From Bacteroidota bacterium (GTDB lineage Bacteria > Bacteroidota > Bacteroidia > Chitinophagales > LD1), in contig JAFDYQ010000007.1 in the NCBI GenBank assembly GCA_018267365.1, positions 62,001 to 126,000 of the forward strand: a DNA stretch of 64,000 bases, written 5' to 3'. The notes under the pieces are model-generated. The model made no database searches. It worked only from the letters and a program-made list of their open reading frames with translations, and had not been told where the DNA came from. The translations under genes and the position numbers were made by a program. The number at the start of each line of letters is the position of its first letter. Position 1 is the first letter of the stretch. This document shows, in pieces, positions 34,669 to 42,328 of this stretch.

Positions 34669-37093
34669 CCTTTATAATAGATTTTATACCTGTCAGTAAA
34701 TCTTCGTCCTGAACTAGGTAGTATATAACCTTCTCTGTTATATATCCTTCGTCAGGTACTGCAAAAAGGGTGTTAGTCTTTATGCTCTTATTTTCTTTAA
34801 CCAAACCGTCACCTAGTACGAGACGTAGTTTCCCATAGTCATTGTAGAAGTATTCTTTAAGCAGAGGGATGACCTCGTTCTTAAACCCTGATGCGATTGT
34901 AGACTCGTCAGTCATCTTCATGAAGTAGGAATGCCCTATCTGATGATCTGAATCAAGCAGATACTCCAGGCGCTCGTTTATAGCTTCAAATATGGCCCTT
35001 AGTTTTATACCTGCTAACTCGACAAGCACTCTTTCCTTATCTGGGGGCATGTGCTCAAAACTAAACCTACGACGTAGAGCTGAATCTAAAGCCTCAACAC
35101 TTCTGTCTGCGGTATTCATTGTACCAATGATGTACACATTACTAGGTACTGAAAACTCAAGCTTACTATATGGAAGGGTAGCCGATAATGCCTCAGGGCA
35201 ACCTTCTCGCTTATCGGTTTCAAGTAATGTAATCAGTTCACCAAAAATCTGAGAGATATTACCTCTATTGATCTCGTCTATAATCATCACATAGTTCTCT
35301 CTCTCCTCATGCTCCTTTTTATTGCCCTTGACTAAACCATAGTTCTGTTTTAGATATGCGATCACCTCTCTGACGTAAGTAGAGTTAGAAACACCTACTA
35401 CAGAATCTGCTTCAAACGCTTGTCTGATATAGTCTATGTTGACAGAATACCAAGAGTCTTGTTTAGCTGAATTATGGGGATGAACATAAAAAATACTCCC
35501 ACCACTATATATAATATCAAAGACTGTAGTTGGCGATGTAATGACTAACGGTACCTTCCCATCCTCCTCAGAGATAGCGGCTTTGAATTTATCAATCACT
35601 TCTACAAAATTTCCACTAATAAAGCGAGCCTTGTTGCAGAATGCCTTGAATAATCCGTCTTCAATCTCATATACCACCTTGTCTCCCTTAGTTTTGGGTT
35701 TGATGCCCTCTATAAAATCCTCATAGCTCAAACTTTGATGGAAGGTGACAAACGCGATCTTACCCTCTCGCTGTAGCCGGCTGTATTCTTCCTTAACTAA
35801 TTGGCGATCTTCTTTAGTATCTGTAGCGGGAAAGACGAACCCCTGATTAACTAGTTGTATGGCCTTTGAGATGGTACTAAAAGTTTTACCCGTGCCAGGC
35901 GGGCCATAGAGAATTATATTCCTGTTCATGCTTTTGTCTAGCAATTTTGGTACTCTTGCCGCGATCATACCACCCTGCTTTGTAATTATCTTTTCAATAA
36001 GCTCAAAAGTCGGAGTATATACTGCCCTAAACTTGTCATAAGTATCATCAGTAGCCAGATTAAAACCATTCCAATCTCCAAGTGCTGCCTCAGTCCTTTG
36101 ATTAACTTTGTTTATCCAAACTACCTGAATCTCCTTTTCATCGCCGTAACCTCCATCCAGATATTGGTTCTCTACTATAATACAGATTCCGCCTAAGTTT
36201 TTTGTACCCCGCCTAACAAGAACTATATCACCATCATTGACTTTATCTATGGGGTAAAGGCCACCCCTAGATTTATGATCCCCGGCACCGCCTGTCCTTA
36301 TGTAGCTCTTCTCGCAGAAGTCATCAAAGTAATCTTTCTTATTCTGTCCGTCAACCCAGCTACTAACCTGACAAAACTTATCTGTTAGCCTTAACTTAGG
36401 ATTTTCACCTGCTAAGAGGTAGTATAGGATATTGATTTCATAAAAGAAGCACCCAGGAAAAAAAGAAGCGACTTCATCAATGAATGGCTTATAGTGAACA
36501 AAACCTTCTGTCTTAATTCTATTTGCCTGTTCCTGATTAACGCCCGGTATCCAGATTGTCCTGTTATCTATAGGAAGGAATCGTATAGGGTCGATTAAGA
36601 AAAGAGTCTGAGTCAACTTTGCCACTCCTACATTCTTTATCAAAATAGCCTTATCAAGCGCAGCAACAATATCCGGCACGTTCTCATGTATCTGTAAATA
36701 TAGACTCCAGAGCACGTCGCTTGTTAAGTCCTCACCATCACTATTGATATATCTACCATCATTATAAAAGCCTGTATCAGCCTGATTCGTTGGAGTAGGG
36801 AATATCCAGTCCGTTGGGATATCTGCCATCAAACTAAACTCGGCCTTAACCTTTTCATATACTCCGGTCCTGACATTTACGGTGTTCTTCTGAGCCAAGG
36901 TATAGATAAAAGAAAAAGGGTCTATCTCGCTATTCGTGTACAAGGAATGTTGTAAACCAAATACCGCACCGGCTTTGTCCTTTAGAGCTTTATTGCGAGC
37001 ATCTGGATGCTGGCTTAGCTCATATAACTTCCGACTAAGTTCTTTCCAAAATGGCCTCCAGTCGTAGAGACGTGCGCCTTTAAATTCTTCCAT
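34658..37093 (-). CDS. mcrB: McrB-type AAA+ GTPase with EVE/PUA-like reader
   Basis: The product has 811 residues. An N-terminal ~240-residue helical region is followed by an EVE/PUA-like domain (about 245-375, with KVNDGDIVLVRRG and GGICIIVENQY) that could recognise modified bases. A McrB-type AAA+ motor follows, with Walker A GPPGTGKTFST (about 398-408), Walker B VMIIDEINRGNIS and the NTxDRS-like MNTADRSVEALDSALRRRF. McrBC systems restrict DNA with modified cytosines, such as phage DNA. The separate reader domain suggests a target other than classical 5-methylcytosine. Confidence 0.92.
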   Translation of the reverse strand: MEEFKGARLYDWRPFWKELSRKLYELSQHPDARNKALKDKAGAVFGLQHSLYTNSEIDPFSFIYTLAQKNTVNVRTGVYEKVKAEFSLMADIPTDWIFPTPTNQADTGFYNDGRYINSDGEDLTSDVLWSLYLQIHENVPDIVAALDKAILIKNVGVAKLTQTLFLIDPIRFLPIDNRTIWIPGVNQEQANRIKTEGFVHYKPFIDEVASFFPGCFFYEINILYYLLAGENPKLRLTDKFCQVSSWVDGQNKKDYFDDFCEKSYIRTGGAGDHKSRGGLYPIDKVNDGDIVLVRRGTKNLGGICIIVENQYLDGGYGDEKEIQVVWINKVNQRTEAALGDWNGFNLATDDTYDKFRAVYTPTFELIEKIITKQGGMIAARVPKLLDKSMNRNIILYGPPGTGKTFSTISKAIQLVNQGFVFPATDTKEDRQLVKEEYSRLQREGKIAFVTFHQSLSYEDFIEGIKPKTKGDKVVYEIEDGLFKAFCNKARFISGNFVEVIDKFKAAISEEDGKVPLVITSPTTVFDIIYSGGSIFYVHPHNSAKQDSWYSVNIDYIRQAFEADSVVGVSNSTYVREVIAYLKQNYGLVKGNKKEHEERENYVMIIDEINRGNISQIFGELITLLETDKREGCPEALSATLPYSKLEFSVPSNVYIIGTMNTADRSVEALDSALRRRFSFEHMPPDKERVLVELAGIKLRAIFEAINERLEYLLDSDHQIGHSYFMKMTDESTIASGFKNEVIPLLKEYFYNDYGKLRLVLGDGLVKENKSIKTNTLFAVPDEGYITEKVIYYLVQDEDLLTGIKSIIKDAS

Positions 37094-37150
37094 AGATTAC
37101 TTGTATTTTATGTGTTGTTAATTAATATGCTTACACCTTATTCCTGTTAG

Positions 37151-37645
37151 TTACCACTCCCCTCTGTCTTTTAGATACTCCATGCCATTGAACGCTGCTA
37201 TCTTTGCCTCATCCAGTGTACTAAATTGCTTCTTACCAAATGTATCACCCACCTTTACCTTATACTTATTGCTCTTCTTATCTCTGTAGATGAGTATAAT
37301 CCGTTCCTCTACCTTTAAGTAGTAAGCACCCTTCATGCTCAATTTCCACTTTCTTTTTGGCCAGTTGGCTCTTCTACTCGCTCTGTTTCTTAGTGCCTGC
37401 TCTCTGTGCTTTGGAGTGAAGTAGTCACTTGTCATTTTTTCAGCGCAGACACAACCTACCCTGAAATCTTCAGCAACGTCCTCATGAGTAACTATGTGTA
37501 CGTAGCGTATCTTCTCGTTGCCACACATCATACATGTCTCGTAGTCCGTCTCCCACTCCTCTTGTCCATCTTCTCTGACATCAATGACATCGATTAGGTT
37601 CCAGCCTTTATGCGGTATGTCCTTTTGTTTCCACTGATTACTCAT
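37151..37645 (-). CDS. Unknown Cys4 protein in the defence operon
   Basis: The product has 164 residues. Four Cys residues (C38-x2-C41 and C65-x-C67) could bind zinc in the N-terminal half (TCMMCGNEK and GCVCAEKM). The C-terminal half is basic and ends with an alpha/beta stretch (KVGDTFGKKQFSTLDEAK). Family not recognised. It lies 9 bp after the PD-(D/E)XK gene and 57 bp before mcrB in a continuous gene run, so it may be a DNA-binding accessory of one of the two restriction systems. Confidence 0.65.
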   Translation of the reverse strand: MSNQWKQKDIPHKGWNLIDVIDVREDGQEEWETDYETCMMCGNEKIRYVHIVTHEDVAEDFRVGCVCAEKMTSDYFTPKHREQALRNRASRRANWPKRKWKLSMKGAYYLKVEERIILIYRDKKSNKYKVKVGDTFGKKQFSTLDEAKIAAFNGMEYLKDRGEW

Positions 37646-37654
37646 CAGTCAACA

Positions 37655-38080
37655 CTATTTTTTCACACTCCATACAGGTTTCGAAATAGATTTCATCTTT
37701 TTGACATTGACTCGTGTATAGCCTTTCTCAAAATGCTTCTTAAGTTGCGCAACAGTCACCTTCCTTATCTCTACTGGCTCAAAGGCATAATTCAATTCTA
37801 TGAAATAGCAGTAATGGAACTTAATTTGGGTGAAGGCTATCTTGGCTGTTGGCTGTGGCTCTCGCCGCGTTTTGATCTCTACATGCTTACCATCTGCATC
37901 AGTGGCATCGTAACCTTTACTAGAGATAGGTTGACGACGTAAACCGAGCATTTGACAGACGTAGTATTCACCAAGCTCGCCAACTAGATTGTTGGTTCGT
38001 ATGATACCCTCATCAGTTAGGGTTTTTAAAGCTTCTGAAATTTGAGAGAGCGAAGGGTGTGTCTTAAATTTATATGCCAT
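37655..38080 (-). CDS. PD-(D/E)XK nuclease-fold protein
   Basis: The product has 141 residues. GELGEYYV (E35), GYDATDADGKHVEIKTR (D58, E68, K70) give the E...D...ExK pattern of the PD-(D/E)XK fold, preceded by a small winged-helix-like stretch (about 8-30). Very short for a restriction enzyme, it may be a DNA-cutting accessory or a nuclease acting with the HsdRMS or McrBC complexes. It starts 26 bp after hsdS, inside the operon. Confidence 0.7.
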   Translation of the reverse strand: MAYKFKTHPSLSQISEALKTLTDEGIIRTNNLVGELGEYYVCQMLGLRRQPISSKGYDATDADGKHVEIKTRREPQPTAKIAFTQIKFHYCYFIELNYAFEPVEIRKVTVAQLKKHFEKGYTRVNVKKMKSISKPVWSVKK

Positions 38081-38106
38081 AGGTGTAATTTGGTATCTCA
38101 GTATGT

Positions 38107-40077
38107 CTATGCGAATCTCATTATGATCCTTCCTGTTCCTTTAGGCACGAGGCCAACCTCGTTCATCCATTTATAGCATCCCTCCACCTGCTCCGGCGTG
38201 AAAGCTTTTTTCTTCTCTGACCATTTGAAAAAGTATAGTTTGATCTTGTCTATGCTTGCGTCCATCTGATTTATCAGTAGGTCGTTCCATACTGCATAGA
38301 CGGTGGCGATGATCTCTGCCTGACTGGGCTTCGCCTTGTTCATCAAACTGATCAAGAAATCAATCTGTTCCTTTTTGTCTGCGAAGAAGTGGTTAAACAG
38401 TTCTTCTATCTCACTAGCCTTCGCAAGAGGCTCATAAGTATAGCCGCTACCTGCTTTCTTTTCTTCGAACCATTCTTTTTTCTTTAGTCTATATCCTATA
38501 CCTTCCATGAACTGCTTATCGTATGGCCCATTGGGGAACTGTATGTAGTGCGTAGGCATGGGAGTCTCGGCACCGTATTCAACAGTAACCATGTGTTTTA
38601 TCAGCTTGAGGTGGCCGAAGTCCTTTTGCAGGTCTGCTTTGGTTAGTATGTATCCGCCTAGCAAATCACGCAATTCTTCGTCAGTCAGTTGGAAATCTAT
38701 AGAAGTCTTCCGCGCTATCTGGATAGTAGGTCTCAAATCTTGTTTGGGTAGTGCCTCACCAGATAGTGCCTCCTTGAGCACCTGCTGTAGCAGTATGGCG
38801 GTTTGCGCCTGACTTTCAATAATGGTGCGCTCCAGATCATCACAATATTTCATCAGTTCGTCTATCTTTTTAACTATTCGCTCTTGTTCAGCTCTTGGGG
38901 GCAACGGAATTAGGAGGTTATTCATGTGCTCTCTCGTAATATTTTTCATTGAAGGACTAGAACCAGTTCCTGATTTTGCATAGTAAACTCGTGCATGCTT
39001 GGTATTATTGCATAGGTTCATAAAATCTGTAGAAACTCGATCTGAAAATTTAAATCTGATAGTTTTATCGCTTAATAACAGATTCTTTGAGATAGACTTA
39101 ACCACTACACTTTTTCCTATTAGCTCTGATGTGTTGGCTCTTGTAATCAGAAAATCCCCAAGCTTTATTTGTGCAGTAACGTCTTCGGGCTTCGTTTTGG
39201 AATAGCACTTATTTTGATCTTCCAAAAACTTATCCCATGATACAGCACTAACTTTAATAACTCCCCACTCATTAGCAGCAACAATAGGCGTTTCTTCACA
39301 TTTGAAACTTTTCCCAGCCTCAGAATGTATGCTTAGTTCTCCTAACCTACACCATACCCAGTTCTCAGGTATTTCAAAAGGTATCTCTTCCTTTTTGATT
39401 GATATTAGTGGTTTCTCTTTCTTTCCTGATTTTGTCTTATCTGCCTTGATGCTATCAAGTAGTTCTTGGGCATTGCCATCAGAAGAGTTTTGCTTTGTGA
39501 GCTTGCCCTGCATGGCTTCATAAAGGAAAGCCTGGCGCATTTGTTTAACTATGTCCTGCTGATAGCAAAGTTCTGATGATATAGCTTTCGAATCAAACTC
39601 ACACTTCTTCAGCTTCTTCAAAATTTGTTTCTGATCATCTATAGATGGCAGAGTTATTTCATAGTTGAAGAATCTATCCTTTTGCAGTCTAATTCTCTGG
39701 GTAGTGCCATCACTACTTTGTTTGCAGATATAATCAAAAAAATCAGTACTGGTGAGAAACAATAAGAACTCCTTATCAATCTGCTTCTCGTCCGGATCTA
39801 GGCACCAAAAGTCATTAGTGACAATCGCACCATCCAATTCGTTAGGTACAATCCCAAAGGCTCCGTTGCGAGCATCAATCCCTGACAGAATAAAGTCGCC
39901 AGCTCGGATAGCTGACATTGTTGATCCTAGCTCTCCCCCCTTTGCAATTCGTCGTAGTATGACACCTTTATGATATAGTTTAATGGTGACTAGCTTATAA
40001 TCATGATCCGGCTCAATACGAATCGATTGCTTTCTTCGCTTTAGTATACTTCCTAATTTGACTTTCCTCCAACTCAT
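38107..40077 (-). CDS. hsdS: Type I restriction specificity subunit HsdS with extra C-terminal domain
   Basis: The product has 656 residues, about 200 more than a usual HsdS. Two target-recognition domains with their conserved helices are present (about 1-195, containing ITLPSIDDQKQILKKL; and 210-430, containing LIPLPPRAEQERIVKKIDEL). A third domain (about 450-656) has HYIQFPNGPYDKQF and a helical end (AFTPEQVEGCYKWMNEVG). HsdS sets the DNA site for both methylation and cleavage. The function of the extra domain is unknown. It overlaps hsdM by 4 bp. Confidence 0.92.
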   Translation of the reverse strand: MSWRKVKLGSILKRRKQSIRIEPDHDYKLVTIKLYHKGVILRRIAKGGELGSTMSAIRAGDFILSGIDARNGAFGIVPNELDGAIVTNDFWCLDPDEKQIDKEFLLFLTSTDFFDYICKQSSDGTTQRIRLQKDRFFNYEITLPSIDDQKQILKKLKKCEFDSKAISSELCYQQDIVKQMRQAFLYEAMQGKLTKQNSSDGNAQELLDSIKADKTKSGKKEKPLISIKKEEIPFEIPENWVWCRLGELSIHSEAGKSFKCEETPIVAANEWGVIKVSAVSWDKFLEDQNKCYSKTKPEDVTAQIKLGDFLITRANTSELIGKSVVVKSISKNLLLSDKTIRFKFSDRVSTDFMNLCNNTKHARVYYAKSGTGSSPSMKNITREHMNNLLIPLPPRAEQERIVKKIDELMKYCDDLERTIIESQAQTAILLQQVLKEALSGEALPKQDLRPTIQIARKTSIDFQLTDEELRDLLGGYILTKADLQKDFGHLKLIKHMVTVEYGAETPMPTHYIQFPNGPYDKQFMEGIGYRLKKKEWFEEKKAGSGYTYEPLAKASEIEELFNHFFADKKEQIDFLISLMNKAKPSQAEIIATVYAVWNDLLINQMDASIDKIKLYFFKWSEKKKAFTPEQVEGCYKWMNEVGLVPKGTGRIIMRFA

Positions 40078-41498
40078 CTCAGTGCCTCTTTTAGTTTGTT
40101 AGCTAAAAGACCTGTCTTTGAAATGCTTTTGTCCAACATTTGCATTAGTTCCACACTACTATGTTCCTGAGCTTCCTCCTTCTTCGTTGGGTTTTTTACA
40201 TCTAGATCGTAACCTCGCTCCACTATAGTATCTATTGATACCTTCCAGCTTACTTCGCTCTCCCTTCTTTTGCTCCACCATTTTTTGATTGGCTCAAACT
40301 CATCTACTCGGATTGGTGCTGTCTTATTGTATGCTTTCACTCCCTCCGGTAGCCGATGCTCATAATACCATATCTCCTTAGTAGGTGAACCTTTATCAAA
40401 GAAAAGAAGATTGGTAGCTACGGTAGCATAGGGTTGAAACACTGAGTTCGGTAGGCGTATAATAGTATGCAGACTGCAATCCTCTAAAAGTTTCTGCCTG
40501 ACGCGCTGCTTTACACCATCACCCGTAAGGCTGCCATCAGGTAGTACTATACCTGCCCTACCTCCCTTCTTCATCAGGTGCATCATAAGTATAAGAAATA
40601 GGTCTGCACTTTCCTTAGTCCGGAACTGTTGAGGGAAATTCATTTCATTGCCGTTAGCAACCACTCCTCCAAATGGCGGGTTTGCCAGAATCACATCAAC
40701 TCTATCTTTATCCTTATAAGATATAAGAGTCTGATCTAAGGAATCTCTGAAAGTTATATTAGGCAATTCTATATCATGAAGGATAAGATTAGTAGTAGCC
40801 AAAAGATAAGGTAGAGGCTTATACTCCCATCCTATGATATTCTCCTGTAGCTGTTGCCTCTGCTCCACACTATTAGCCTTTCTCATTAAATGCTCTATAG
40901 CACAGGTAAGATAGCCACCCGTACCACAAGATGGGTCTAAAACCTTCTCTCCCAAACGAGGATCAACCATATCAGTTATAAACTGAGTAATAGCTCTGGG
41001 AGTATAAAATTCACCACTCTTACCTGCACTCTGTAACTCTTTAAGGATACCTTCATATATCTCCCCAAAGGCATGGCGGTCTTTAGCCACGTTAAAGTCT
41101 ATTTCATTGAGCTTGTTGAGTACCTTTCTGATATTAGTACCGCTCTTCATATAGTTGTGATTCCCAGTGAATACTTCCCTGACTATCAAGGCGCGCCTAT
41201 TCCCGGTAGATACGTTCACATTCCTCAGTGAGGGAAATAGCTTCCTATCTATGAATTCCAGAAGCTCATCACCAGTTATACCTTCATCATCAGCAGCCCA
41301 TGCATCCCAATGTAGTTCTTTTGGTATGGGACTTTTGTATTTAGAGTCTAATAGCTCTAACTCCTTGTCCTTATCACTAAAGATTTTGAGGAAAAGCATC
41401 CATCCTAGCTGCTCTACTCTCTGGGCATCACCATTAAGGCCTGTATCAGGCCACATGATTTGCCTAATCGATTTTATTATGCCGGATATATTGCTCAT
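40074..41498 (-). CDS. hsdM: Type I restriction-modification methyltransferase HsdM
   Basis: The product has 474 residues. An N-terminal helical HsdM domain is followed by the methyltransferase core with SAM motif DPSCGTGGYLTCAIEHL (about residue 186) and the N6-adenine catalytic motif NPPFGG (about residue 272). It methylates adenine at the HsdS site. It overlaps hsdS and the upstream unknown gene by 4 bp each (ATGA), so it is strictly coupled to both. Confidence 0.95.
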   Translation of the reverse strand: MSNISGIIKSIRQIMWPDTGLNGDAQRVEQLGWMLFLKIFSDKDKELELLDSKYKSPIPKELHWDAWAADDEGITGDELLEFIDRKLFPSLRNVNVSTGNRRALIVREVFTGNHNYMKSGTNIRKVLNKLNEIDFNVAKDRHAFGEIYEGILKELQSAGKSGEFYTPRAITQFITDMVDPRLGEKVLDPSCGTGGYLTCAIEHLMRKANSVEQRQQLQENIIGWEYKPLPYLLATTNLILHDIELPNITFRDSLDQTLISYKDKDRVDVILANPPFGGVVANGNEMNFPQQFRTKESADLFLILMMHLMKKGGRAGIVLPDGSLTGDGVKQRVRQKLLEDCSLHTIIRLPNSVFQPYATVATNLLFFDKGSPTKEIWYYEHRLPEGVKAYNKTAPIRVDEFEPIKKWWSKRRESEVSWKVSIDTIVERGYDLDVKNPTKKEEAQEHSSVELMQMLDKSISKTGLLANKLKEALR

Positions 41499-42328
41499 TC
41501 GAGTCGCTTCTTTATTAATCTTTTAGCTCTATTGTCCTGTGTTATTACTATTGGAAGCCATAACAAATCAAAGTAATTAAAGAGTATGGTTTGCATCTCT
41601 CTATGACTAGGGACTTCGGAAGGTATTTCAATTTTAGTACTAAACTGCCTTATAGCACTTATAAGTTGTCCGATTCTACTTTGCAAAGTGACAGGATGAT
41701 TAGAAGGATAGGTAGTCGATTCTATATTAGAAAATATATTCGTGTCTTTCTCTAACATTTTAGGATCTGAGTAAAAGTAGGATGCTGCTGCTCCATGTTC
41801 ATAGCAGATAACGTGTTCATCATCTGGAGTAACCCATCTTGGGTCAATACCCTTAATGTTTGTGAATGCGCAAAAGTGATCTATATCAGCCGGGGCAGAT
41901 CGGTAAAAAGCCTGAGCCCAAAATACACCAGAGGTATCACGACTATAGATTCCCGGATCGAATGAAGGCGATACATAGTAAACCTTATTGTTCTGTCCCG
42001 GAGCGTTGGCATGGGCTATTAAAAAATCGAGTTGCCCTCTTGTCGCACTTCCTCCAATGGTAGGTAGGTTTTTTACATCAAATCGGAAATATGGAACATT
42101 CAAGTCATCACTTTCATTAGCACTAGTTCTTGTAAGAATCTCGGACATCTTAAACTGGAAAAAGAAGTCATCGAGTACCAAATCTGTACCATTGTACTCA
42201 TAGTCATCAGTGCCCTCAAGAACTGTGGACGGTACAATAACTCTATTGAACGAGAAATTATATAGCTGATTGAACTTAGCAAAAAAGTTAAATGCGAATT
42301 GAGTTTCACTTATGTTTAATGAAGCCAT
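41495..42328 (-). CDS. Unknown nuclease-like protein embedded in the type I operon
   Basis: The product has 277 residues. Near residues 46-60 it reads YNGTDLVLDDFFFQFKMSE, a D...QxK arrangement (D49, Q58, K60) like the QxK variant of PD-(D/E)XK nucleases. Further conserved-looking blocks are VPYFRFDVKNLP, KVYYVSPSFD and ASYFYSDPK. I recall unnamed bacterial proteins with the same layout but know no function. It sits between hsdR (1-bp overlap) and hsdM (4-bp overlap), so it is made together with the restriction enzyme and probably works with it. Confidence 0.65.
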   Translation of the reverse strand: MASLNISETQFAFNFFAKFNQLYNFSFNRVIVPSTVLEGTDDYEYNGTDLVLDDFFFQFKMSEILTRTSANESDDLNVPYFRFDVKNLPTIGGSATRGQLDFLIAHANAPGQNNKVYYVSPSFDPGIYSRDTSGVFWAQAFYRSAPADIDHFCAFTNIKGIDPRWVTPDDEHVICYEHGAAASYFYSDPKMLEKDTNIFSNIESTTYPSNHPVTLQSRIGQLISAIRQFSTKIEIPSEVPSHREMQTILFNYFDLLWLPIVITQDNRAKRLIKKRLE

